Assembly: GCA_913061235.1 (NCBI GenBank)
Contig: CAJXTB010000020.1
Span: forward strand, 1-64,000
Reading direction: 5' to 3'
DNA length: 64,000 bases
DNA from: an uncultured Pseudomonadota bacterium
Lineage (GTDB): Bacteria > Myxococcota_A > UBA796 > GCA-2862545
Every line of letters begins with the position of its first letter. Position 1 is the first letter of the stretch. The translations under genes and the position numbers were made by a program. Below the pieces are notes generated by a model. That model was not told the DNA's origin. It made no database searches and saw only the letters and a program-made list of their open reading frames with translations. Positions 24,295 to 33,686 of the stretch are shown here, piece after piece.

Positions 24295-27066
24295 ATGAGA
24301 AACTTAGCGTGGACGCCAGTGCTACTGGCGCTTGCTCTGACTGGTTGTCCAGACAAGGACACCGGCGAGACCGACCCCGGAACAGATACCGAGGGAACTG
24401 AAGAACCGGATACCGATACCGATCCCGGAACGGACCCGGACACGGACCCGGACACCGAGCCTGATACCGAACCAGACACCGAGACCCCGCTTCCGGATGC
24501 TCTGTGCCTGAGCAGCGAAGTCATCGCAGTGCCGTTCATCATTGCTGGAGACGACTTCAGCGTCGACTTCACAACGAACGAAGACTACAGCACCGGAACG
24601 GACTGTGGCTCGGGCAACGGCAACGAAGCCCGCTTCGAAGTGCCCGCCCTGGCTGGACAAATCATCCGAATCCGTGAGTTCGGTGGCATGGACGCCGTCA
24701 GCTACGTTGTAGACGGCTGCTTGGCTGGAGATGCCTGTCTGGCTTCCGTAGATGGCCCCGAGCACATCAACGACTTTGTCGTTCCTGCAGACGGTCAGTA
24801 CTTGGTCGTCATTGGCGCTTGGTCCGGAACGTCCACCACACTCGACTACGACATCGAAATCGACGTTGTGGACCAAGAAGTCTGCGACGACGGCATCGAC
24901 AATGACCGCAGCGGATACACCGACTGTGGCGATCCCGCATGCTTCGAAGACCTTCTGTGCGAGGACGTCTGCTTGGCCTTGCCAGTGGTACTCCCCGAGT
25001 ACGGAGCGGATTCTTCGACGGACGGCGGCTTCACCTCCAACTACGACTTCTCCGAGTGCTCCGTTCGCAACAGCGGCTCGGGCGGCGAGCTTCAGCTGTC
25101 GTTCGAAGCGACCGAAGGACAGGAAATCACCCTGGCCGAGTTCAGCTCGGACTTTGATGCTGTCGTCCGAATCATGGACGGCTGTGGGTCGGATTCCTTG
25201 TGCTTGGCAGAGTCGGACACACCGGACTCTACGGTCTGGACCGCACCTGCTGATGGCACCTACTACGCCGTCATCGAAGCCTACTTCGCTTCGGAAGACG
25301 ACGACTTTGACTACGGTCTTGGCGTTTCTGGCACACAGGACTGTCTGAGTGACATTGACGCGGACTTCGACGGATTCGCAGGTTGCGATGACTTCGATGA
25401 CTGCTTCAACACTACCGAGTGCCCATTCGAGTGTCCGGCAGACGCTAACTTGGTCTTCCCGGCATCTGGCGTAGACGACCAATCAACGCTCAACCTGCCG
25501 TACGACACCGGAACTGGCTGTATTGCTGGCTCAAGCTTTAGCGGTACTGGTGAAGAGGTTGTCTTCAGCATTGCTGCCGAAGCCGACGATGTCATCGTTG
25601 CCCAGAGCTTCGCTCGCGACACCATCATCCACATCTTGGCTGACTGTCTGCCAGGTAGCGAGTGCTTGGACTCGGTTGACGATGGCTTTGCCACTGAACG
25701 GCTTGAGTACACGGTCGTTGACGCCGGAACCTACACCGTCGTCATCGAAGGCTACTCTGCTGGTTCGAGTACACCTATCGAGTACGCCGTCGGCATTCTA
25801 GCCGACGAAATCTGCGATTCGGGCGTTGATGAAGACATCGACGGTGACGTGGACTGCGCCGACTCCGACTGTGCGGACCTTGATGCGTGCCAAGAAGTGT
25901 GCGACTCCACATTGGACGAAGACGCCGATGGCGACGTTGACTGTGATGACAGTGACTGCTCCGACAGTCCACTGTGCTTCGATACCGTCTGCGACGATGG
26001 CATCGACTCCGACAACGACGGTCTCACCGACTGTCTAGATGATGACTGTGCTGCTGACCCAGCGTGTGTCGAGCTCATCTGTGATGACGGCGAAGACAAC
26101 GAGCTTGATGGTGACATCGACTGCGACGACACCGACTGTGCCGACGCCGAAGTCTGCTACGAGTGCCCAGTGGCTGAGGCGGCACTGCCGTTGACTGTCT
26201 CTGGTGACAGCTGGGACGCTGACAACCGTGACATCTTCGCGTACGCCGAAACAGACGGCTGCGAAGGTGGCTCGTCGTCCGGTGGTGGAGACGCTGTCTA
26301 CGCTGTTCAAGCGAACATGGGCGACATCATCAGTGTGACCGAAATCTCTGGCGGCGTTGACTTCATTGTCAACATCACCGCAGATACCGGCTGTACGCCA
26401 GCCACCAACGCTAACGAGTGCCTCTACGGCGCGGACTTGAGCGGCTCTTCAGAGTCCTTCTCGTACACCGCTGAAACCACAGGGCTCCACTACGTGCACG
26501 TTGGCTCTTGGTTCGCAACCGAGACGGACGCTTACGAGTTCGTTCTCAACGTCACGCCGCCCGAGCAGTGTGACTCTTTGGTTGACGAAGATGGCGACGG
26601 CAACATCAGCTGTGACGACAGCGATTGCTTCGATGACGAAGTCAACTGTCCTTTCGAGTGTCCTGCCGCCTCCATCGCAGCGGATTTCCCAATCCAGCTT
26701 GTGGGAGACGCCTGGGGCGACGAGAACCCAGACAGCGTTGACTTTGTCGAAGAGAATGGTTGCGAAGGCGGAAGCGGCGGCGGCGGCGGCGACTACATCG
26801 TTGCTGTCGACATGCAGATTGGCGACACGATTTCTACCGTTGAGAACTCCGGTAGTGTCGACTTCATCGCCAATGTGACCCTGGCGTCGTGTCTGCCTGA
26901 TGAGGTATCGAACACCTGTGTCTACGGCTCGGATGACTCTCCAAGCGACGGCGACTACAGCTACACAGCTGCCGAAGCAGGGGTTCACTACCTGCAAATC
27001 TCGTCTTACGGCAATACCGAGAATGACGCGTACGACATGACCATCAACTTCACCCCGGCTCCCTAG
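24295..27066 (+). CDS. Giant Asp/Cys-rich repeat lipoprotein (paralogue 1, five units)
   Basis: A 923-aa lipoprotein: MRNLAWTPVLLALALTGC (Cys18), strong AGGAGG SD. A TDPDTD-type Asp/Thr/Pro linker (about 20-65) is followed by five units of about 150 residues. Each has a beta-sandwich-like module (entering at LPxxxSGxxF and closing with TYxVVIEGxS; like bacterial pre-peptidase C-terminal domains) capped by Asp/Cys-rich motifs such as VCDDGIDNDRSGYTDC. Unit 3 carries four such motifs in a row. The motif resembles MopE or thrombospondin type-3 calcium loops. It ends in an unmatched beta stretch and lacks the C-terminal domain of paralogues 2 and 3. It is probably a rigid Ca2+-bound surface fibre; the PPC assignment is by pattern only. 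Confidence 0.88.
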   Translation: MRNLAWTPVLLALALTGCPDKDTGETDPGTDTEGTEEPDTDTDPGTDPDTDPDTEPDTEPDTETPLPDALCLSSEVIAVPFIIAGDDFSVDFTTNEDYSTGTDCGSGNGNEARFEVPALAGQIIRIREFGGMDAVSYVVDGCLAGDACLASVDGPEHINDFVVPADGQYLVVIGAWSGTSTTLDYDIEIDVVDQEVCDDGIDNDRSGYTDCGDPACFEDLLCEDVCLALPVVLPEYGADSSTDGGFTSNYDFSECSVRNSGSGGELQLSFEATEGQEITLAEFSSDFDAVVRIMDGCGSDSLCLAESDTPDSTVWTAPADGTYYAVIEAYFASEDDDFDYGLGVSGTQDCLSDIDADFDGFAGCDDFDDCFNTTECPFECPADANLVFPASGVDDQSTLNLPYDTGTGCIAGSSFSGTGEEVVFSIAAEADDVIVAQSFARDTIIHILADCLPGSECLDSVDDGFATERLEYTVVDAGTYTVVIEGYSAGSSTPIEYAVGILADEICDSGVDEDIDGDVDCADSDCADLDACQEVCDSTLDEDADGDVDCDDSDCSDSPLCFDTVCDDGIDSDNDGLTDCLDDDCAADPACVELICDDGEDNELDGDIDCDDTDCADAEVCYECPVAEAALPLTVSGDSWDADNRDIFAYAETDGCEGGSSSGGGDAVYAVQANMGDIISVTEISGGVDFIVNITADTGCTPATNANECLYGADLSGSSESFSYTAETTGLHYVHVGSWFATETDAYEFVLNVTPPEQCDSLVDEDGDGNISCDDSDCFDDEVNCPFECPAASIAADFPIQLVGDAWGDENPDSVDFVEENGCEGGSGGGGGDYIVAVDMQIGDTISTVENSGSVDFIANVTLASCLPDEVSNTCVYGSDDSPSDGDYSYTAAEAGVHYLQISSYGNTENDAYDMTINFTPAP

Positions 27067-27089
27067 CCACTCGGTGATGATGTGATTTC

Positions 27090-27120
27090 GCGGCGCGGAG
27101 GGTACCCCCCTCCGCGCCGC
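27090..27120 (+). terminator. Strong hairpin after the first repeat lipoprotein gene
   Basis: A perfect 13-bp stem, GCGGCGCGGAGGG (27090-27102) paired with CCCTCCGCGCCGC (27108-27120), and a 5-nt loop, 24 bp after the stop at 27066. There is no T-run, so it could end transcription weakly, stabilise the mRNA end, or act with Rho. Confidence 0.6.
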
Positions 27121-27178
27121 TTCTGCGTTTGGGGCCCCCTAGCTTGACGGGGTCGACGGTCCCCCCAACCCCATGCTA

Positions 27179-27204
27179 CTCCGGCCCTTCTGCCGGAGTT
27201 CCCC
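27179..27204 (+). promoter_or_regulatory. Hairpin hiding the Shine-Dalgarno sequence of the second repeat lipoprotein gene
   Basis: CTCCGGC (27179-27185) pairs with GCCGGAG (27192-27198) around loop CCTTCT. The GGAG SD (27195-27198) lies in the 3' arm, and the predicted start ATC is at 27205. The structure would limit ribosome access until melted, remodelled or bound by a factor. No polyT follows, so it is not a simple terminator. Confidence 0.55.
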
Positions 27205-29802
27205 ATCAAGCACTTTGCCCCACTTGTCGTCGTTGCCTTGTTCGCGTGCACCGACAAGGACCCCGTAGACACAACAGAGCCCGATACCTCTGTCGACTCA
27301 GAGGCGGACACAGACACCGCCGGTGGCACAGAGGTGGACACCGACTCTGAGGCCACAGGTACCTGCGTGGCGTCCGCCGTCACCCTGCCGCACCGTCTCA
27401 CCGGCAACTCGTGGTTTGCCGACTTCGCCAACATTGGCGACTTCTCGGCAGGTGAGGGGTGTACCGCTGCCGCTGGTACCGAGGTGGCCTTTGAGGTCGA
27501 CCTCGTTGCTGGGACCACCTTCACCGTTGTCGAGGCCGGAGGCGCGGACGTCGTCATACACATCAAAGAGGCATGCACCACGACGGACAGCTGCTTTGTC
27601 AGTGCAGACGACAATACCCGGGACCGCTTGGACTGGGCCGTCACCGAGACCGGAACCTACACCGTCATTGTGGAAGGCTGGTCGGACAACGCCAACGGCG
27701 ACTACGACATCACGCTGGCGAGCACCGGCATCGAAGACTGCGAAGACGACGAGGACAACGACCTCGACGGACTCGCAGACTGTGACGACCCGGAGTGTAT
27801 TGGCACGCCTGCCTGCCCGTTCGAGTGTCCAGCCATCGAAGCGACCCTGCCCATTCTGCTGTCAGGAGACGACTTCACTGCCGACTACACCAACGATGTT
27901 CGCTACGCAGACGGCGATGGATGCCTGTTCGCCGAGGGCGTCGAGGTGGCGTTTGACCTTGCGCTCACAGCCGGCGAGACCATCCAGATTGTAGAGCTTG
28001 GTGGGCTAGACGCCACCATCCATGTCCTTGAAGAATGCGCCTTCGAAGCTGCCTGTCTGCAATCGGTCGACTTCGGAGACCGGCTGACCTTCACCGCGCC
28101 GGACACCGGAAACTACACGGTCGTGGTCGAAGGACGCTCGTCCAACCCAAGTAGCTTTTCCCGCGCGTACAACATTGCGATTGAGACCATCACGGATGAG
28201 ATTTGTGACGACAGCATCGACAATGACCGCGACGGTGACCCGGACTGTGACGACATCGACTGCTTCAACACGGCCGCCTGTCCGTTTGAGTGTCCCGCTG
28301 AGCCCATCGAGCTTCCTGGTGGCCTGTTCTCGGTCTTGGGTCAGAACTTCAACAACGATGCCAGTCCCTTTGAGCCGTACTCGGCCGGCGACGGGTGTGT
28401 GAACGCCAGCGGTGGTGTCTTGGCTTGGGACATCGACCTTGTTGCTGGCGAGTCGCTCCGATTGTCGGAAGTCGACCGCATGAACGCCAACTGGCACGTG
28501 CTTCGCAGCTGTGTGCCTGGGAACGAGTGCGTATTCAGCTCGTCCAACGACTCTGCGACCGCCTTCCAAGCCCTAGAGTCGGACACCTACACCGTGGTCT
28601 TGCAGGCGAGCAGCTCCACCGACATCAACCCGTACGAAGTGTTCCTTCGCAAGGTCCCCGCAGAGGACTGTGCCGTTGACGGGGATGAAGACCTCGATGG
28701 TGCGGCGGACTGCGCCGATTCCGACTGCTTGGACACCGTTGAGTGCCCCTTCGTGTGTGACGCAACGGTCGTGACCGGCCGACTAGTGACCGCGGGCACC
28801 GACTTCAACGCCGACTTTGCCGACCAGTGGAACTATGGCGCGGGCCCTGAGTGTGACGTCGCGGACGGCGGTGAGGCCATCTACCAGATTGACCTGCTCG
28901 CCGGGCAGTCCGTTCGAGTGACCGAGTCCGGTCCAATCGACGTGACCATTCACGTCTCCGACACCTGCCTGCCCGAGCGCCCCTGTGTGTTCAGCCAGTC
29001 TACGCCCGAGACCGTCGAGTTCACCGCTGATGCCAATGGAACCTACACCGTTGTCGTCGAAGCGCGCTCAGCGACTGCGGTTGGCGCTTATGACCTGTCC
29101 ATCGAGTTCCTAGAGCCTGAGCTGTGTGCGGACGGCCTGGACAACGACCTAGATGGAACGGCAGATTGTGATGACCCCGACTGTTTCGGAGATGTCTCCG
29201 ACTGCTCAACGGAGACCACTTGTTTCGACGGCGGCGACAATGACGCGGATGGGGATGTCGACTGTGACGACTCGGACTGCACGGGCCAGCTGGGCTGCGG
29301 AGGCGGTGCGGTTGTGTTGAGTGAAGACTTCTCGGTGTGGCCGCCGACGGGCTGGACCATTGACGACGGCGGAACGGCAGGGGAGACGTGGACCTCTTGT
29401 CTGGCACCCGGCTGCACGGATATCTTGACCCAGTGGACGAGCTTCCAGGGCGCATCGGGGCTGTTCGCCTACATCAACAGTGACGACCCCGGGTTCGGCA
29501 CGGTGTCGGATGACAGCTTGGTCTCCCCAGTCTTTGACCTGTCGGGTGTCTCCAGCGCGCTGCTGACCTTTGAGCACCTGTTCGATGCGGGTGGTGGTGA
29601 CTCAGCGTCCGTCGAGATCAGTACCGACGGCACAAACTGGACGCCCATTGCGTCATGGACCCTGGACACCACCAACGGTGAGGCGGCGTCGGTGTCTCTA
29701 AACGGACTTGTAGGTGCGGCATCCGCGCAACTCCGCTTCCGCTATCAGAGCCAACGTGACTGGTTTTGGGCGATTGACACCGTTGAGGTCACCGGCCTTT
29801 AG
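27205..29802 (+). CDS. Giant Asp/Cys-rich repeat lipoprotein (paralogue 2, four units), non-ATG start
   Basis: About 865 aa. The frame has no ATG or GTG start before a stop near 27144; a TTG at 27238 would remove most of the signal sequence. The best start is ATC at 27205, six nt after GGAG, giving (M)IKHFAPLVVVALFAC with a lipobox Cys at residue 16. An upstream CTG is another option. A short Asp/Thr linker is followed by four PPC-like plus Asp/Cys motif units, as in paralogue 1, for example EICDDSIDNDRDGDPDC and DGLDNDLDGTADCDDPDC. The C-terminal 165 residues (FSVWPPTGWTI, FAYINSDDPG, DLSGVSSALLTFEHLF, RFRYQSQRDWFWAIDTVEV) match the choice-of-anchor J/cleaved-adhesin jelly-roll. Predicted surface-exposed. 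Confidence 0.82.
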   Translation: MKHFAPLVVVALFACTDKDPVDTTEPDTSVDSEADTDTAGGTEVDTDSEATGTCVASAVTLPHRLTGNSWFADFANIGDFSAGEGCTAAAGTEVAFEVDLVAGTTFTVVEAGGADVVIHIKEACTTTDSCFVSADDNTRDRLDWAVTETGTYTVIVEGWSDNANGDYDITLASTGIEDCEDDEDNDLDGLADCDDPECIGTPACPFECPAIEATLPILLSGDDFTADYTNDVRYADGDGCLFAEGVEVAFDLALTAGETIQIVELGGLDATIHVLEECAFEAACLQSVDFGDRLTFTAPDTGNYTVVVEGRSSNPSSFSRAYNIAIETITDEICDDSIDNDRDGDPDCDDIDCFNTAACPFECPAEPIELPGGLFSVLGQNFNNDASPFEPYSAGDGCVNASGGVLAWDIDLVAGESLRLSEVDRMNANWHVLRSCVPGNECVFSSSNDSATAFQALESDTYTVVLQASSSTDINPYEVFLRKVPAEDCAVDGDEDLDGAADCADSDCLDTVECPFVCDATVVTGRLVTAGTDFNADFADQWNYGAGPECDVADGGEAIYQIDLLAGQSVRVTESGPIDVTIHVSDTCLPERPCVFSQSTPETVEFTADANGTYTVVVEARSATAVGAYDLSIEFLEPELCADGLDNDLDGTADCDDPDCFGDVSDCSTETTCFDGGDNDADGDVDCDDSDCTGQLGCGGGAVVLSEDFSVWPPTGWTIDDGGTAGETWTSCLAPGCTDILTQWTSFQGASGLFAYINSDDPGFGTVSDDSLVSPVFDLSGVSSALLTFEHLFDAGGGDSASVEISTDGTNWTPIASWTLDTTNGEAASVSLNGLVGAASAQLRFRYQSQRDWFWAIDTVEVTGL

Positions 29803-29918
29803 TAGATGTCAGCCACGCAATCGGTGGCCAGATGTGACAACTCTTACTCTGTGTTGACACGTCGTAGACACATCCTCGATGGTCATGGTACGTCATGGGC
29901 CCCCCTATCGAGGATTTC

Positions 29919-32900
29919 ATGCGACCTCTTCTCTCCTTAGCGCTCTTACTGGCGTTGACGGGCTGCCCCGAAAAGCCCGACGACTCCGACACTGACATGG
30001 GTTCAGACACCGATACTACCGGTGATACTGACCCTGGAACAGACCCCGACACCGACACGGACCCCGACACAGACACGGACGTTGACACCAACTTCGCGAC
30101 CTGTGCTCCAGAGGTTGTCACGACATTGCCGCACACCATCAGCGGCGACAACTTCCTCGAAGACTTCCCCAATGACGGTGACTTCTCGAACAACGGTGAA
30201 GACGGTTGTTCACTCGCCGCCGGCCCAGAAGCGGCCTTCCAGGTCTCCCTGGTTGCCAATGAGATTCTGGCGGTTGCCGTTGGCGGCGGAGAGCTCTCCG
30301 GCGTCATTCACATCAAGTCCGTCTGCGATACCTCGACCGAGTGTCTGGCATCCGTTGACCAGGACTTTGATGGGCGTATGGAGTTCACGGCTCCAGCTAC
30401 CGGCGACTACATCGTCATCGTGGAGTCCTTCAACGCAAACCCTGTTGATGCCTACACTATCAGCATGGGCATCGTGGAAGCGGAAGTCTGTGATGACGGC
30501 GCCGACAACGACGTAGACGGTCTTGTCGACTGTGCAGACCAGATCGATTGTGGGTCCTTCCCCGCATGTATCGAAGTCTGTGACGACGGTATCGACAACG
30601 ACGCCGACGGGTTCACCGACTGCGACGACAACAACAGCTGCTTCGGCGTTGGTGAGTGCGTAGCCGAGTGTCTCGATGACGTCGTTGCAGTCACACTGCC
30701 GTACGCCATTGCTGGAACGAACTTCAGCGCCGACTTTGACGACAACGCCGCATATGCGGACGGCGAAGGCTGTTCCTTCGGCGGCGGGCATGAGATTGTC
30801 ATGGCCGTTGAGATGACTGCAGGTACTCGCTACCTCATCACCGAGCTGGACGCCGCGGACATCACCCTTCGGGTCATGAGCACCTGTATCGAAAACGAGT
30901 CGTGTCTGGTCAGCCAAGATGCTGAGCGTCTTGAGTTCGAAGCGCCAGCAAACGGCACCTACTACGTCGCTGTAGAGGGCTGGTCGTCCACACCGACCGC
31001 TGCCGCGTACAACATCCAGATTGCCGAGCTCGCCCCAGAAGATTGTGGCGATGACGTCGACAATGACCTGGATGGGTTCACGGACTGTGAAGACCTCGAC
31101 GACTGCTTCGACACCGTCGAGTGTCCGTTCGAGTGCCCCGCAGTCGACATTGATGCTGCACTGGCCAGCGGCGGTTTCGCCCTGTCCGGCGCACGATTCG
31201 ACGACGTTGCAGCGCCAATCGGCTTCTACAATGAAGGCGAAGGCTGTTCTACAGGATCTGGCCAGGCACTGGTCTACGAAGTGAACCTGACCGCTGGTCA
31301 AGGCATTCGCGTCGCAGAGCGTTCCTCGGCGGATGTCACCTGGCGGGTCATGGATTCATGCCTTCCAGGAGACGCCTGTCTCGAGAGCACGGACACCGAA
31401 GCGCCTGCCATTCCGTTCTACGAAGCTGCCGGCGACGAGACCATCTTTGTAGTGGTTCAGGGATACTTCACCACCGAGTTGGACCCGTTCAGCCTGTACT
31501 TGCAGCTGTACGACGGTGACGAAGTCTGCGATGACGGCATTGACAATGACGCAAACGGCGCCATTGACTGCTTTGATTCCGCTTGCTTTGATGCCACGGC
31601 ATGCACCCCGATGTGTGGTGATGTCGTCACACTACCCCTTGAGCTTTCTGGCTCTGACTTCTACGGCGACTTCCCAGAAGTTGCGGACTACGCCAGCGGC
31701 ACGGACTGTTCTGCAGGAATCGGCGCTGACGCCGTCTTCCAGGTCGACCTCCTTGAAGCAGATGTTCTGCTGATTGAAGAGCTCGGCGGCATGGACGTCA
31801 CCATTCGCGTCCTTGAGGGATGTGCCGGTGGCGAGACCTGTCTTGAGTCGGTCGGTAGCCCAGAGCGTCTGGAGTTCACCGCACCCGCAGCGGGCGAGTA
31901 CACGGTTGTGATTGAGTCGGCGTCCGCGTCGCCCTTCAACTCCAACTACGTCATCCGCATGGGAATCGCAGAGCCTGAAATCTGTGACGACAGCATCGAC
32001 AATGACCTCGACGGCGCCGTGGATTGTGGCGACCTCGATTGCTACGACCCCATCACGTGCATCTACGAGTGCCCCGGCTCCGTTGTGACCTTGCCGTTCG
32101 CGGTCGCGGGTACCAACTTCAGCGCTGACTTCCCGAATGACGTCAACTACTCCTCCGGAGAAGACTGCACGACTGGCAACGGCCATGAAGCGGTCTTCCA
32201 GGTAGACATGCTTGCTGGCGAGTCGATTCGAGTCGAAGAGACCGGAACGGCGGATATGACGGTTCGTATGCTAGGTAGTAGCTGTATTGCCGGCGACACG
32301 TGCTTTGTCAGTCAGGATGGACCTGAGAACTTCAACTTCCAGGCGCCCGAAGATGGCATCTACACTGTCGTTATCGAAGGGTGGTCCTCCACCCCAACAA
32401 CCGGTAGCTACGACATCACCATTGCAGAGTTGCCACCTGAAGATTGTACAGACGGCGAAGACAACGACCTAGACGGTGCCATCGACTGCTTCGATTCGGA
32501 CTGTTTTGACCCCGTGACCTGCCCAGTCGATTGCATGGCTCTCGACACCACACCCTTGCCGTTCAACGTCTCGGGTACCGACATCACCGCTGACTACGAC
32601 GACCGCTTCGACTTCAGCAACAACGTGGATTGCGAGCAGACCGCTGGCGGCGAAGAGGCATTCTTTGATGTGACCATGACCGCTGGCGACACCATTCGCA
32701 TCACGCAGTCGGGTTCGCTCTTTGATGTCATCCGAGTCATCGACGAATGTGCGCCTGACGCTGCTTGCTTGGCCGATACAGCGGTTGGACAGCTCGACTT
32801 TACCGCTCCCGCGGACGGCGTGTACACCGTGGTTGTTGAAGCCGACTTCGCCAACCCCTTCTCGGTTGCCTACGACGTCGACATTCAGCTTCTGGCTCCA

Positions 32901-33584
32901 GAAGACTGCGCCTCAATAGAAGACGAAGACATCGACGGCCTCATCGGCTGTGAGGACCCCGACTGCTACGGCGAAGTGGGTCTGTGTGACGAAGAGCTTG
33001 ACTGCTTCGACGGCATTGACGAAGACGCAGACGGCCAGGTCGACTGTGACGACACCGAATGTGCTGGTGTGCTCGGTTGCGGCGGAGCTGGAACCGTGGT
33101 CTTCGAAGAAGACTTCGAAGTCTGGCCGCTCGCTGACTGGACCCTTACCCAGGACGGCGATGCCGCTTCGGGTTGGGGCGAGTGCGCTGACGTCGTGAAC
33201 GGCTGTGACGACTTCACCAACTTCGCCACGCCGTACCTCGGCGCCGCAGGCTCATTCGCGTACATCAACAGTGATGACGTCAGTGGTGAGCACGATGCCT
33301 CACTCACTACGCCAGAGTTTAGCCTCGATGGCTTCAGCAACGCACTGCTGACCTACGACCTGTTCTACAACTACTTCAGTGGTGATGTGGGCACGGTTGA
33401 GGTCTCCATTGATGGCGGAACTACATGGTCGGTCGAAGCGACCTACACGTCAGACGTCGTTGGACGCGAGCTCATCTCGCTCGACAGCGTTGCAGGTGAG
33501 CTCGCCGTTCAGGTGCGCTTCCGCTACGCCGCGAACTTCGACTGGTGGTTCGCCGTTGACAACGTCGCGGTCGAAGCCCTCTAA
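29919..33584 (+). CDS. Giant Asp/Cys-rich repeat lipoprotein (paralogue 3, six units)
   Basis: A 1221-aa lipoprotein. The ATG at 29919 (GAGG upstream) gives MRPLLSLALLLALTGC with Cys16; an earlier ATG at 29895 is less likely. A TDPDTD linker (about 20-65) precedes six PPC-like plus Asp/Cys units (first linker motif VCDDGADNDVDGLVDC; others VCDDGIDNDANGAIDC and ICDDSIDNDLDGAVDC), two of them with two adjacent motifs. The C-terminus is the same choice-of-anchor J jelly-roll as paralogue 2 (EDFEVWPLADWTL, FAYINSDDVSGEHD, RFRYAANFDWWFAVDNVAV). Same order and spacing as paralogue 2, so the pair arose by duplication with unit gain or loss. A rho-independent terminator follows at 33609. Confidence 0.88.
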   Translation: MRPLLSLALLLALTGCPEKPDDSDTDMGSDTDTTGDTDPGTDPDTDTDPDTDTDVDTNFATCAPEVVTTLPHTISGDNFLEDFPNDGDFSNNGEDGCSLAAGPEAAFQVSLVANEILAVAVGGGELSGVIHIKSVCDTSTECLASVDQDFDGRMEFTAPATGDYIVIVESFNANPVDAYTISMGIVEAEVCDDGADNDVDGLVDCADQIDCGSFPACIEVCDDGIDNDADGFTDCDDNNSCFGVGECVAECLDDVVAVTLPYAIAGTNFSADFDDNAAYADGEGCSFGGGHEIVMAVEMTAGTRYLITELDAADITLRVMSTCIENESCLVSQDAERLEFEAPANGTYYVAVEGWSSTPTAAAYNIQIAELAPEDCGDDVDNDLDGFTDCEDLDDCFDTVECPFECPAVDIDAALASGGFALSGARFDDVAAPIGFYNEGEGCSTGSGQALVYEVNLTAGQGIRVAERSSADVTWRVMDSCLPGDACLESTDTEAPAIPFYEAAGDETIFVVVQGYFTTELDPFSLYLQLYDGDEVCDDGIDNDANGAIDCFDSACFDATACTPMCGDVVTLPLELSGSDFYGDFPEVADYASGTDCSAGIGADAVFQVDLLEADVLLIEELGGMDVTIRVLEGCAGGETCLESVGSPERLEFTAPAAGEYTVVIESASASPFNSNYVIRMGIAEPEICDDSIDNDLDGAVDCGDLDCYDPITCIYECPGSVVTLPFAVAGTNFSADFPNDVNYSSGEDCTTGNGHEAVFQVDMLAGESIRVEETGTADMTVRMLGSSCIAGDTCFVSQDGPENFNFQAPEDGIYTVVIEGWSSTPTTGSYDITIAELPPEDCTDGEDNDLDGAIDCFDSDCFDPVTCPVDCMALDTTPLPFNVSGTDITADYDDRFDFSNNVDCEQTAGGEEAFFDVTMTAGDTIRITQSGSLFDVIRVIDECAPDAACLADTAVGQLDFTAPADGVYTVVVEADFANPFSVAYDVDIQLLAPEDCASIEDEDIDGLIGCEDPDCYGEVGLCDEELDCFDGIDEDADGQVDCDDTECAGVLGCGGAGTVVFEEDFEVWPLADWTLTQDGDAASGWGECADVVNGCDDFTNFATPYLGAAGSFAYINSDDVSGEHDASLTTPEFSLDGFSNALLTYDLFYNYFSGDVGTVEVSIDGGTTWSVEATYTSDVVGRELISLDSVAGELAVQVRFRYAANFDWWFAVDNVAVEAL

Positions 33585-33608
33585 GCACCCAGCCTCTGGC
33601 TGAGTGTT

Positions 33609-33640
33609 CGCCGCTCGGGTCACCCCGGGCGGCGTTTTTT
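33609..33640 (+). terminator. Rho-independent terminator after the third repeat lipoprotein gene
   Basis: An 11-bp stem with one G-U pair (33609-33619 with 33624-33634), loop TCAC, followed by six T at 33635-33640. It lies 25 bp after the stop at 33584 and before the convergent aspartic-protease gene. The palindrome could also work for the other strand, though without its own T-run. Confidence 0.88.
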
Positions 33641-33686
33641 CGTTTAGGCGGGGCGTATGGGAAGCGCCGCTTTGGACGTTGTTTGG

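Noticed and set aside
24322-25482. 386-codon antisense ORF (and a similar one at 30210-31301)
   Set aside because: Shadow of the Asp-rich repeat lipoproteins; low-complexity Val/Asp translation and no signal or domains.
29812-29828. GCCAC/GTGGC hairpin after the second repeat lipoprotein
   Set aside because: Only 5 bp with a 7-nt loop and no T-run; too weak to call a terminator.
29854-29859. TTGACA as a sigma-70 -35 box for the third repeat lipoprotein
   Set aside because: No -10-like hexamer at 16-18 nt downstream; sequence there is CGATGG/TCGATG.
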